From NCBI GenBank assembly GCA_022768825.1, contig JALEJB010000030.1, forward strand, positions 1 through 37,691: DNA of 37,691 bases, read 5' to 3'. Under the pieces are notes generated by a model. It had not been told where the DNA came from. It was given only the letters and a program-made list of their open reading frames with translations, and made no database searches. The DNA is from Lachnospiraceae bacterium (GTDB taxonomy: Bacteria > Bacillota > Clostridia > Lachnospirales > Lachnospiraceae). The translations under genes were made by a program, and so were the position numbers. Each line of letters starts with the position of its first letter. Position 1 is the stretch's first letter. Below are positions 24,664 through 32,229 of this stretch, piece by piece.

Positions 24664-27486
24664 ATGGAGAAAAAAATCGAAAACTATAGTAATGGTTATA
24701 AACAGGCTGCCAGAACCGCTGTGGCGGAAGGCTGTGTATTATTAAAAAATGATGCAGGGGTTTTGCCGCTCAAAAGGGGCTGTAAAGTCGCTTTGTTCGG
24801 AAGAAGTCAGTTCCATTATTACAAGAGTGGAACCGGTTCGGGCGGTATGGTAAACACGGCATATGTGACCGGTGTAAAGGAAGCAATCGAGCAGTCGGGA
24901 GCGTTTGAACTGAATCAGAAGCTTTTACAGACCTATGAGGAGTGGCTGCAGACCCATCCATATGACCAGGGTCAGGGCTGGGCGCAGGAGCCATGGTATC
25001 AGGAGGAGATGCCGATCACTGCGGAGTTTGCTGCGCAGCTTGCGACGGAGTCTGAGGTGGCAGTTATCTTAATCGGAAGAACTGCCGGTGAGGATAAGGA
25101 TAATAAAGCGGAGGCAGGAAGCTATCTTCTGACAGCACAGGAAGAAGAGATGCTGGCACATGTGTGTCAGGCCTTTGAAAAAACAGTGGTTTTATTAAAT
25201 GTCGGAAATATTATCGACATGAAATGGGTACAGACCTACAATCCAAACACTGTCATGTATATCTGGCAGGGCGGACAGGAAGGAGGCAACGGTGTGCTCG
25301 ATCTGTTGGACGGTTCCGTGTCTCCAAGTGGAGGGTTAGCTGATACAATCGCATATGACATTGCAGATTATGCGTCTACTGCCAATTACGGAGATCCGGA
25401 TCAGAATTTCTACGCCGAAGATATTTATGTGGGGTACCGCTATTTTTCGACCTTTGCGCCGGAAAAAGTGATGTATCCTTTTGGATATGGACTGAGCTAT
25501 ACAAGCTTTTCCATCGATGCGCAGATGGTGTCGGAGCAGGAAGTGACCGCAATGGTTACCAACACCGGAACTCATGCGGGAAAGAAGATCGTGCTTGTAT
25601 TTGCAGAGGCTCCGCAGGGATTGCTTGGCAAACCAAGCCGCATACTGGTGGGCTTTGGAAAAACAGGGGAATTGCAGCCCGGTGAGAAAGAGACCCTGAC
25701 CTTCGCCATCAGGCAAAAAGATTATGCGTCCTATGATGAGTCCGGTGTGACGGGACACAAGGACTGCTTTGTATTGGAAGCAGGAGAATATCGATTCTAT
25801 GTGGGTTCGGATGTGAATGCTGCAAAAGAAATCGGTTCCTTTGTAATGCCGGAGACGACGGTGGTCGAGCAATTACAGGAAGCACTGGCTCCTGTGATTG
25901 CTTTTGATGCTTTAAAACCGGGTGCAAAAAAAGCAGACGGAACCTACGAGAGGTCGAGTGTGCCGGTACAGCTTCGTACCGTAGACCCGAAGGAGCGCAG
26001 GAAAGAGCATTTGCCGCAGGAAAGCGTACCAACCGGTGATCGGGGAATCCGCCTGTCGGATGTAGAGTCGGGAAAGGCAACCATGGAGGAGTTTGTTGCC
26101 CAGCTGTCCGACGAGGAGTTGATCTGGCTCGTCCGGGGAGAGGGAATGTGTTCCCCAAAGGTAACCGCAGGAACGGCAGCAGCCTTTGGCGGTTTGTGTG
26201 AGGAACTGATACATTACGGACTTCCGGCAGCCTGCTGTGCGGATGGACCAAGCGGCATCCGTATGGACTGTGGATTGCTTGCTTTTGCCATGCCAAACGG
26301 AACCTGCCTGGCATGTACCTTCAATGAGGCTCTCTCGGAAGAGTTGTACGAATATGAAGGAATCGAGCTTCGCAAAAACAGGATCGACACACTGCTTGGA
26401 CCGGGAATCAATATCCACAGAAATCCGTTAAACGGAAGAAATTTTGAATATTTTTCCGAGGACCCGTATCTGACCGGACGTCTCGCTGCCGCACAGCTTC
26501 GTGCCATGCACCGCTACGGTGTGACCGGAACGATCAAGCATTTCGCCGGAAACAATCAGGAGTATAAGCGTCACCAGACCAACAGTATCGTGTCTCAGAG
26601 AGCGCTTCGCGAGATTTATCTGCGAGGCTTTGAGATTGCGGTCAAAGAAGGACAGGCCCGCTCCATCATGACGACCTACGCGCCGGTCAACGGTATCTGG
26701 ACCGCGGGAAATTATGATTTGAATACAACCGTTTTACGTGAAGACTGGGGTTATACCGGAATCGTGATGACAGACTGGTGGGCGACCATCAACGAGGAAG
26801 GCGGCGCGGCAGATATCAAACAGGTGGGTGCGATGGTTCGTGCCCAAAACGATCTATATATGGTGACCGGAGATGCCAAATGCAATGGCAATGATGACAA
26901 CCTCGAAGAGGAGGTTCGGTCAGGAAAAGTAACCAGAGGAGAGCTTCAGCGGGCTGCGATCAATATCTGTGGATTTTTGCTGAGCAGTCTGGCGTATGTG
27001 CGTCAGGAGAACCGGCTGACACCGATGGATGCGAAGCTGGCGCAGCTTGCGAAGGAAGAAAACACACAGACCGGACCGATTATCAATGTGGAGACGACGG
27101 GAACAGAGCTTGTAATTGACGGTTCACAGTTTGATACAAGTCAGGGAAGCTCGGTGACCTTTGCCGCCACAGTTGCGATTCGCGGTACGTATCAGATCGT
27201 CCTTCGCGCGCGGGCAACGGAGTCGTCGTTTGAACTGGCACAGATTCCGGTATCCGTATTTCGGGATCAGACACTGGCCGGTATGATTACGTTGAATGGT
27301 GCGCAGAAGCAGTGGAAGGATTATGTGTTGGATCTGCCGGGAGAGATCACGCGCCATACCAGCTATCTGAAGTTTTATTTTGGTATCAGTGGGCTGGAAA
27401 TCGAAAGCTGTAAGCTTGTACTGACCAAGGATATGGACGAGGAGATCCAGCAGAGACTGGCAACCTTTTCCTATGTAGAGGATTAG
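24664..27486 (+). CDS. GH3 beta-glucosidase, domain-permuted
   Basis: A 940-residue glycoside hydrolase family 3 protein probably releasing beta-linked glucose or related sugars. Domains are in swapped order: residues about 10-250 are the alpha/beta sandwich domain usually found C-terminally (AVAEGCVLLKNDAGVLPL, TGSGGM), then a fibronectin III-like domain (about 290-400). The (beta/alpha)8 barrel (about 480-770) carries nucleophile D704 in VMTDWWA and KHFAGNNQE, and a beta-rich, possibly carbohydrate-binding C-terminus follows. This permutation is known from Butyrivibrio and Ruminococcus BglA-type enzymes. No signal peptide is seen. ATG 24664 follows AGGAG by 8 nt; an upstream GTG at 24634 falls in the palindrome and lacks a ribosome site. 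Confidence 0.9.
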   Translation: MEKKIENYSNGYKQAARTAVAEGCVLLKNDAGVLPLKRGCKVALFGRSQFHYYKSGTGSGGMVNTAYVTGVKEAIEQSGAFELNQKLLQTYEEWLQTHPYDQGQGWAQEPWYQEEMPITAEFAAQLATESEVAVILIGRTAGEDKDNKAEAGSYLLTAQEEEMLAHVCQAFEKTVVLLNVGNIIDMKWVQTYNPNTVMYIWQGGQEGGNGVLDLLDGSVSPSGGLADTIAYDIADYASTANYGDPDQNFYAEDIYVGYRYFSTFAPEKVMYPFGYGLSYTSFSIDAQMVSEQEVTAMVTNTGTHAGKKIVLVFAEAPQGLLGKPSRILVGFGKTGELQPGEKETLTFAIRQKDYASYDESGVTGHKDCFVLEAGEYRFYVGSDVNAAKEIGSFVMPETTVVEQLQEALAPVIAFDALKPGAKKADGTYERSSVPVQLRTVDPKERRKEHLPQESVPTGDRGIRLSDVESGKATMEEFVAQLSDEELIWLVRGEGMCSPKVTAGTAAAFGGLCEELIHYGLPAACCADGPSGIRMDCGLLAFAMPNGTCLACTFNEALSEELYEYEGIELRKNRIDTLLGPGINIHRNPLNGRNFEYFSEDPYLTGRLAAAQLRAMHRYGVTGTIKHFAGNNQEYKRHQTNSIVSQRALREIYLRGFEIAVKEGQARSIMTTYAPVNGIWTAGNYDLNTTVLREDWGYTGIVMTDWWATINEEGGAADIKQVGAMVRAQNDLYMVTGDAKCNGNDDNLEEEVRSGKVTRGELQRAAINICGFLLSSLAYVRQENRLTPMDAKLAQLAKEENTQTGPIINVETTGTELVIDGSQFDTSQGSSVTFAATVAIRGTYQIVLRARATESSFELAQIPVSVFRDQTLAGMITLNGAQKQWKDYVLDLPGEITRHTSYLKFYFGISGLEIESCKLVLTKDMDEEIQQRLATFSYVED

Positions 27487-27510
27487 AAGAAAAGACAACG
27501 GGGGTTTTTT

Positions 27511-27864
27511 ATGATCCGCAGAAAATATATGAGAACCAGACAATTGCAGCCGGGTATGAAGGTGGACCATCCGGTGGTAGACCGTATCGGACGTGTGTTG
27601 GTGGCGAGGGGAGCTGAGCTTGACCGGTATATGATCGATTCCATGATCAAAATGGGAATCATGGATGTGTATATTCAGGAGGGTGAGGATGACACAGGCG
27701 AAGTCGAGATCTCACCGGCAGCACAGAAAAATATTGAGCGCCTGCACAAAGAGGATCGGGCAAAGGTAAACCTGTCGGACAGTGTCCGAAAGCGGGTTGC
27801 CGAGGGGATCCAGACGGTTTACAACAATTGGATTCGGGAGAATTGGCAGGTGCGTCAGATGTGA
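27511..27864 (+). pseudogene. N-terminal part of a frameshifted HD-GYP protein
   Basis: A 117-residue frame beginning MIRRKYMRTRQLQPGMKV, the N-terminal segment typical of single-chain HD-GYP c-di-GMP phosphodiesterases. The homologous sequence runs to about YNN near 27827 and then leaves frame; the last residues (WIRENWQVRQM) are out-of-frame translation. The remainder of the protein continues in another frame from 27828. Lack of one base, for instance a third T in the TT at 27828-27829, would restore a continuous chain of about 363 residues. Either a real mutation or a sequence error. The start is 24 nt after the GH3 stop, with a G run about 7 nt upstream. Confidence 0.7.
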
Positions 27865-28601
27865 TCGCCACGGATCTGATGGACGCGATTGAACAAAATG
27901 ATGCCATGGCACTGGATATCAGCGCTCTGAAAACCAGTGACGAATATACATTTAAGCACAGCGTGGATGTGGCAACGATTGCAATGATCGTGGCAAAGCG
28001 TATGGGACTGTCAAAACAGGAAATCCATGAAATCGGAATGTCAGGATTGCTTCACGATGTGGGAAAGATGAAGATTCCACTTGAGATACTCAATAAACCG
28101 GCGAGACTTACGGATGAGGAGTTCGAGGTGATGAAGCAGCATGCGGTGCTGGGATATCGGATCATCCAGAACCGTCCGGAGATATCGGACAATGTCAAAT
28201 ACGGTGTGCTGCAGCACCATGAAAAGATCAATGGAGAGGGATATCCGCTTCGTGTACCGGCGGACAAGATCAATCCGTATGCCAAGGTGCTTGCGGTGGC
28301 GGATATCTATGACGCACTGATCACAGAGCGCCCCTATAAGGCTGCTTTTTCACAGCGTGAAGCGGTTGAGATCATCATGTCCATGACCGGTGAGCTGGAT
28401 TTTGAAATTATGAAAGCATTTTTGGAAAGTATGATCCTGTATCCGGTGGGATCGATCGTAGAATTGAGTAATGGGGAAAAGGCGAAAGTCGTTGAGAATA
28501 TTCCGCACTATATCCTCCGCCCGACGGTTGTAGGCATCCAATCGGGCAAAGTCTATCGGCTGGGTGAAGATCTTGCATGCGCAAGCATTATCATTAAATA
28601 A
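27828..28601 (+). CDS. HD-GYP domain c-di-GMP phosphodiesterase (frameshifted 3' part)
   Basis: The open frame from 27828 holds the complete HD-GYP domain: KHSVDVATIAM, LLHDVGKMKIP (the HD pair), and HHEKINGEGYP (the GYP motif), with the DIYDAL metal-site region. The catalytic set for hydrolysing cyclic di-GMP is therefore intact. No convincing ribosome site precedes an internal start (TTG 27828, or ATG 27873), so independent translation is doubtful. Together with the preceding frame it forms one broken gene. It would oppose the cyclase encoded at 2015. The neighbouring GH3 gene gives no functional link. Confidence 0.8.
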   Translation: MDSGELAGASDVIATDLMDAIEQNDAMALDISALKTSDEYTFKHSVDVATIAMIVAKRMGLSKQEIHEIGMSGLLHDVGKMKIPLEILNKPARLTDEEFEVMKQHAVLGYRIIQNRPEISDNVKYGVLQHHEKINGEGYPLRVPADKINPYAKVLAVADIYDALITERPYKAAFSQREAVEIIMSMTGELDFEIMKAFLESMILYPVGSIVELSNGEKAKVVENIPHYILRPTVVGIQSGKVYRLGEDLACASIIIK

Positions 28602-28625
28602 GGAGCCAAATGATCTGGCTCCTTA
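28599..28625. terminator. hairpin between convergent HD-GYP and gpsA genes
   Basis: Perfect 10-bp stem TAAGGAGCCA / TGGCTCCTTA with a 7-nt loop. The T-rich tail is better on the minus strand (TTATTTAAT), so it mainly suits gpsA, though it may serve both genes. Confidence 0.65.
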
Positions 28626-28640
28626 CTGAATCCGATCGTA

Positions 28641-29600
28641 TTATAAGAATTCACCCTTCTGACTGCGCGACAAGAGATCGTTCAGCGCACACACAGGGTC
28701 CTGATTTTCGTATAATACATGATAGACGGTTTCACAGATCGGCAGCTCTACATGATATTTTTCACCGAGCTGCACTAAAGCCTTGACCGTATAATAACCT
28801 TCTGCGAGTTTATCGTAGGAGGTTTTTTTGATGACGCTTTCGCCGTACATACGATTATGGCTGTGCGGAGAAAACAAAGTCGCCTCGTAATCCCCCAGAT
28901 GACACAGTCCGTAAGCACTCAGCTCATTGCCGCCCATCGCTTTGATGAGATGACCGATTTCCCGCGGCGCGCGTGCCATCAAAGGTCCTTTTAACGAAGA
29001 ACGGTCGAAGCCATCCAGCATACCGGCCGCGATACCGATGACATTTTTGGCGGCGGCACCGATCTCGCTTCCGACCAGGTCACAGCCATAATAGAAACGG
29101 ATGAGGTCGCTGGATAATTCGTCGATGAGCCGCTGCTTGACCTGTGTGCTGTCACTGTCGATGACCATGCAGTTGGGTATTTCGCGGTAAAACTCCTCCA
29201 CATGTCCGGGACCGACCCAGACAGCGACGCGGTTGGATGCGTCCATATTTTCTTCGATGATCTGGGAAAGGCGCCTGCCGGTTGCGATTTCAATTCCCTT
29301 CATGCACAAAACAAAGGTTTTGTATTTTAAATCATAAGGCTTTAGGGTGTCGCACAGCGACTGGACATTTTGCGCATTGATGGAGATGACGATCGTCTCG
29401 GCATCGACAATTTCGTCAAGATTGGTGGTCAGCTTTAAGGTGTCGCTGAAATCCACATAGTCATTGCCGTGTTTTTCCATCAGTGCAATCATGTTTTTGG
29501 AAGTTTCTCTTCCGTATAAGCTGACCTGATGACCGATTCGGTCTAAGTACCAGGCGATAAAGGTTCCAAAGCGGCCGCAGCCGATTACAAAAGTCTTCAT
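28641..29600 (-). CDS. gpsA: NAD(P)-dependent glycerol-3-phosphate dehydrogenase
   Basis: 319 residues; interconverts dihydroxyacetone phosphate and glycerol-3-phosphate for phospholipid synthesis. N-terminal Rossmann motif VIGCGRFGTFIA, a VGPGHVEEF segment, the catalytic lysine region AAAKNVIGIAAGM, and GLCHLGDYEATLFSPHSHNR, corresponding to the family GLGD...S.NR motif. Several positions differ from the most common GpsA form, so a divergent paralogue is possible. CGGAGG lies about 8 nt before the ATG. It follows mscL on the same strand with a 66-nt gap and may be cotranscribed. Confidence 0.85.
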   Translation of the reverse strand: MKTFVIGCGRFGTFIAWYLDRIGHQVSLYGRETSKNMIALMEKHGNDYVDFSDTLKLTTNLDEIVDAETIVISINAQNVQSLCDTLKPYDLKYKTFVLCMKGIEIATGRRLSQIIEENMDASNRVAVWVGPGHVEEFYREIPNCMVIDSDSTQVKQRLIDELSSDLIRFYYGCDLVGSEIGAAAKNVIGIAAGMLDGFDRSSLKGPLMARAPREIGHLIKAMGGNELSAYGLCHLGDYEATLFSPHSHNRMYGESVIKKTSYDKLAEGYYTVKALVQLGEKYHVELPICETVYHVLYENQDPVCALNDLLSRSQKGEFL

Positions 29601-29666
29601 GGTTTTATGCCTCCGATTGTTTTGTGAAGATCGTGCCCGTTTTCTTTTCCGGGAAATCTGATATAT

Positions 29667-30062
29667 TTATTCGACATCAGAAGTGCAGTGGGCACATTTG
29701 GTTGCTTTGATCGGAATTTCGCTCAGGCAGTAGGGGCAGGTCTTGGTTGTCGGTTCCGCCGGTGCTTCTTTTTTCTTGCCCAACGACATGGCTTTGTTGA
29801 CGGCACGCATGAGACAAAACAGGATAAACGCCATAATGAGAAAGTTTACGACCGCACTGATAAAGCTGGATGCGAAGCCCGCTACATCCGACAATGTATA
29901 AACCGTATGTCCGGTGACCAGGTTTAAGATCGGATTGATAAAGTTGTCGGTCAGCGATGTGACGATGCCGGAAAAAGCACCACCGATGATGACACCGACT
30001 GCCATGTCCATGACATTGCCGCGCAGGGCAAAATCACGAAATTCTTTTAAAAATTTTTTCAT
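29667..30062 (-). CDS. mscL: large-conductance mechanosensitive channel with C-terminal zinc ribbon
   Basis: A 131-residue membrane channel relieving hypo-osmotic shock. The MscL signature is at the N-terminus (FLKEFRDFALRGNVMDMAVGVIIGGAF), followed by two membrane helices (about 15-45 and 65-88). Instead of the usual charged C-terminal helix, the tail carries CPYC (C109, C112) and CAHC (C123, C126), a short zinc ribbon. The start is placed at 30062 (MKKFLKEF), 9 nt after AAAGGA; an ATG eight codons upstream overlaps that site. Confidence 0.93.
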   Translation of the reverse strand: MKKFLKEFRDFALRGNVMDMAVGVIIGGAFSGIVTSLTDNFINPILNLVTGHTVYTLSDVAGFASSFISAVVNFLIMAFILFCLMRAVNKAMSLGKKKEAPAEPTTKTCPYCLSEIPIKATKCAHCTSDVE

Positions 30063-30112
30063 TTGTGTGAGTCCTTTCTGAAACATTTGAATGATCTTTT
30101 ATTTCTGATTCC

Positions 30113-30141
30113 ATTCTACTGATTTTCGAAGGGAAAAACAA
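30113..30141 (-). promoter_or_regulatory. putative promoter of mscL
   Basis: Minus strand TTGTTT (30141-30136), 17-nt spacer, TAGAAT (30118-30113), about 50 nt upstream of the mscL start. Confidence 0.5.
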
Positions 30142-30166
30142 TCCCTTTGTTGCATATTTGGGCTCA

Positions 30167-30195
30167 TTGACTTTGAAACAGTGCAGTGGTAAAAT
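30167..30195 (+). promoter_or_regulatory. sigma-A promoter of trpS
   Basis: TTGACT (30167-30172), 17 nt, TAAAAT (30190-30195). The transcript would start near 30202, giving a leader of about 75 nt. Confidence 0.75.
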
Positions 30196-30206
30196 TATGG
30201 AGATAG

Positions 30207-30227
30207 TCAGGGCATGGCATACCCTGA
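30207..30227 (+). promoter_or_regulatory. 5' leader hairpin of trpS
   Basis: TCAGGG and CCCTGA enclose a 9-nt loop at the very 5' end of the predicted mRNA. There is no T-box sequence or terminator, so it may only stabilise the transcript. Confidence 0.4.
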
Positions 30228-30276
30228 GCGAATAAGAAAATATGAAATAAAAAAAGACAGAAAAGGAAATTATATT

Positions 30277-31362
30277 ATGGGAAAAATAATTTTGACCGGA
30301 GACCGCCCGACCGGAAGACTCCATGTAGGACACTATGTAGGCTCACTTCGCAGACGAGTGGAGCTGCAAAACTCCGGAGAATATGAAAAGATTTATATTA
30401 TGATTGCAGATGCACAGGCTCTGACCGACAATGCGGATAATCCGGAAAAGGTACGTCAGAATATCGTCGAAGTAGCACTGGATTATCTGTCCTGTGGTCT
30501 TGATCCTGCGAAATCAACGATCTTTATCCAGTCGATGGTGCCGGAGCTGACCGAATTGTCGTTCTATTATATGAATCTTGTGACGGTATCCAGACTGCAG
30601 CGAAACCCGACTGTCAAATCTGAGATCCAGATGCGCAATTTTGAGACCAGTATTCCGGTGGGATTTTTTACCTATCCGATCAGTCAGGCAGCAGACATCA
30701 CAGCCTTCCAGGCGACGACCGTTCCTGTGGGCGAGGACCAGATGCCGATGATCGAGCAGTGCCGTGAGATTGTACACAAGTTCAACACCGTTTACGGCGA
30801 GACTTTGACGATGCCGGATATCATGCTTCCGGACAACAAAGCCTGTCTTCGTCTGCCGGGTACAGACGGCAAGGCAAAGATGAGTAAATCCTTAAACAAC
30901 TGTATCTATTTATCGGATACAGAGGAAGAGGTTAAGACAAAAGTCATGTCTATGTTCACCGATCCGAACCATCTGAAGGTGTCCGATCCGGGACAGGTAG
31001 AGGGCAATCCGGTATTTATTTATCTGGAGGCATTTTCAAAACCGGAGCATTTTGAAGAGTTCCTTCCGGAATACGCAGGCATTGAAGAGCTGGAGGAGCA
31101 TTACAAGCGCGGTGGTCTGGGCGATGTCAAGGTCAAGAAATTCTTAAACAATGTGCTTCAGGCTGAACTGGCACCGATCCGTGCCCGCAGACAGGAATGG
31201 GAAAAGAATATTCCGGCTGTCTATGAGATTCTGAAAAAAGGGTCTGAGGAAGCACAGCAGGTTGCGGCACAGACACTTCGGGATGTTCGCGCGTCCATGA
31301 AGATCAATTATTTTGATGACGCGGCATTGATCAAGGAACAGATGGAAAAGTATAGCAAGTAA
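30277..31362 (+). CDS. trpS: tryptophanyl-tRNA synthetase
   Basis: Charges tRNA-Trp. 361 residues, class I synthetase: the HIGH-type motif is in [12 protein letters not shown] at the N-terminus, and the KMSKS loop is [27 protein letters not shown] is the tryptophan/ATP pocket region. The start is ATG 30277 after AAAAGGAAAT; an upstream in-frame GTG-type extension crosses the leader hairpin and is not family-like. Slightly longer than the about 330-residue common form, in keeping with a second TrpRS subgroup found in Firmicutes. Confidence 0.94.
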   Translation: MGKIILTGDRPTGRLHVGHYVGSLRRRVELQNSGEYEKIYIMIADAQALTDNADNPEKVRQNIVEVALDYLSCGLDPAKSTIFIQSMVPELTELSFYYMNLVTVSRLQRNPTVKSEIQMRNFETSIPVGFFTYPISQAADITAFQATTVPVGEDQMPMIEQCREIVHKFNTVYGETLTMPDIMLPDNKACLRLPGTDGKAKMSKSLNNCIYLSDTEEEVKTKVMSMFTDPNHLKVSDPGQVEGNPVFIYLEAFSKPEHFEEFLPEYAGIEELEEHYKRGGLGDVKVKKFLNNVLQAELAPIRARRQEWEKNIPAVYEILKKGSEEAQQVAAQTLRDVRASMKINYFDDAALIKEQMEKYSK

Positions 31363-31432
31363 TTTTCAAAAATATTGTTATATATGCAAGCATGATTTCG
31401 ATATTTTATGAAAATTCCTTCGCTCTGAAAAA

Positions 31433-31447
31433 TTACAAAATTTGTAA
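31433..31447. promoter_or_regulatory. 15-nt palindrome upstream of the Asn-rich protein gene
   Basis: TTACAAA-A-TTTGTAA, perfect 7-bp arms about a central base, 85 nt before the small gene. It could be an operator; no regulator is identified. The rest of the 169-nt gap after trpS is AT-rich with only a weak -10-like GATAAT (31470-31475). Confidence 0.35.
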
Positions 31448-31531
31448 GAATATTTTTTGCGGATGTTCAGATAATAACCTCAAGATGAAATGCAAATTTT
31501 CGTCGAATAAAAATTTTAGGAGGCTATTATC

Positions 31532-31726
31532 ATGGCAAGAAATTCTTATATGAATGCGTCAAACGCAACCAACACAACCAACGCATCAGATGCAAACTCT
31601 ACAAATGCACAGAACCAGTCAAGCAACAAGACGACCAATAAGTCGTCAAACAAAGCAAACAACAAGGCATCAAATAAAGCTTCTGACAGCACAAAGGATG
31701 CCACTGATGCGACAGACTGTTACTAA
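31532..31726 (+). CDS. small Asn/Ser/Thr/Ala/Lys-rich repeat protein, function unknown
   Basis: A 64-residue low-complexity protein; 51 residues are Asn, Ser, Ala, Thr or Lys. The first part repeats N-x-S/T triplets (NAS NAT NTT NAS). Residues 30-49 are five tandem tetrapeptides of form xxNK (SSNK TTNK SSNK ANNK ASNK). The acidic tail is DSTKDATDATDCY, with the only cysteine next to the C-terminus. A very strong ribosome site AGGAGG (31519-31524) sits 7 nt before ATG 31532, and the gene has its own flanking gaps, which argues that it is real. No family recognised; composition would suit a spore, coat or nucleic-acid-associated protein, but that is speculation. Confidence 0.7.
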   Translation: MARNSYMNASNATNTTNASDANSTNAQNQSSNKTTNKSSNKANNKASNKASDSTKDATDATDCY

Positions 31727-31802
31727 GAGCAATCCTGGCACATGAAAAATTTTGCTTTGCAGTGACATTTTTCGTTTTTCTGAATAGAATATCGTATGAT
31801 AG

Positions 31803-31834
31803 AAAGGCAGATCAGTATTCACTGGTCTGTCTTT
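31803..31834 (+). terminator. terminator-like hairpin before the rhodanese gene
   Basis: A 14-bp stem (AAAGGCAGATCAGT with ACTGGTCTGTCTTT, two G-T pairs), ATTC loop and a moderately T-rich tail (TGTTTCT). It most likely ends the small Asn-rich gene; a TATGAT box just upstream (31795-31800) leaves attenuation of the rhodanese gene as an alternative. Confidence 0.6.
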
Positions 31835-31867
31835 TGTTTCTAAATAAAGGCTTGTCAGAGGTAGAAC

Positions 31868-32155
31868 ATGCGATATCGATTATTATCACCGTTCGAGTTT
31901 CAACTTGCGATGAAAAAGCCGGGCGTGATCCTGCTTGATCTGAGAGACAAAGAAGACTTTGAAACCTATCATTTAAAAGGAGCGATCCATGCGCCGTATG
32001 AACATCTCGAGGAGTGGAGCAACCGGTTTTCCACCGACCAGCCCATGCTTGTGTATTGCGCAAAAGGCAATGAAAGTATTCTGGCTGCCAGACGATTGGC
32101 GAACAAGGGATTTTACGTCGGATCGTTGATCGGAGGAATTGGGCGAATGGGCTGA
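31868..32155 (+). CDS. rhodanese-like domain protein, likely shifted at its 3' end
   Basis: A 95-residue single-domain sulfurtransferase. LLDLRDKEDFETYHLKGAIHAPY is the CDC25/rhodanese N-terminal motif and YCAKGNESILAARRLA holds the catalytic cysteine persulfide loop. Translation ends at GGIGRMG. In the other frame, removal of one G from GGG at 32141-32143 would give GGIGEWAENPFDMHFYNGL with a stop at 32190-32192, which fits normal rhodanese ends better. The active site is unaffected. ATG 31868 follows AGAGG by 6 nt. Confidence 0.85.
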   Translation: MRYRLLSPFEFQLAMKKPGVILLDLRDKEDFETYHLKGAIHAPYEHLEEWSNRFSTDQPMLVYCAKGNESILAARRLANKGFYVGSLIGGIGRMG

Positions 32156-32229
32156 AAATCCATTTGACATGCACTTCTACAATGGACTATGATATTTGGT
32201 AGAAGACAATCGGATGAAAGGGAAAAAAT

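Noticed and set aside
29341..29352. Another GGTGTC-like site in gpsA
   Set aside because: Reads GGTGTCGCACAG, not palindromic, so it does not belong to the element tips.
30131..30145. Hairpin GGGA...TCCC in the mscL-trpS gap
   Set aside because: Four-base arms only and overlapping the mscL promoter; too weak to call.
30196..30276. T-box leader for trpS
   Set aside because: Only about 75 nt, with no specifier stem, T-box core sequence or terminator.
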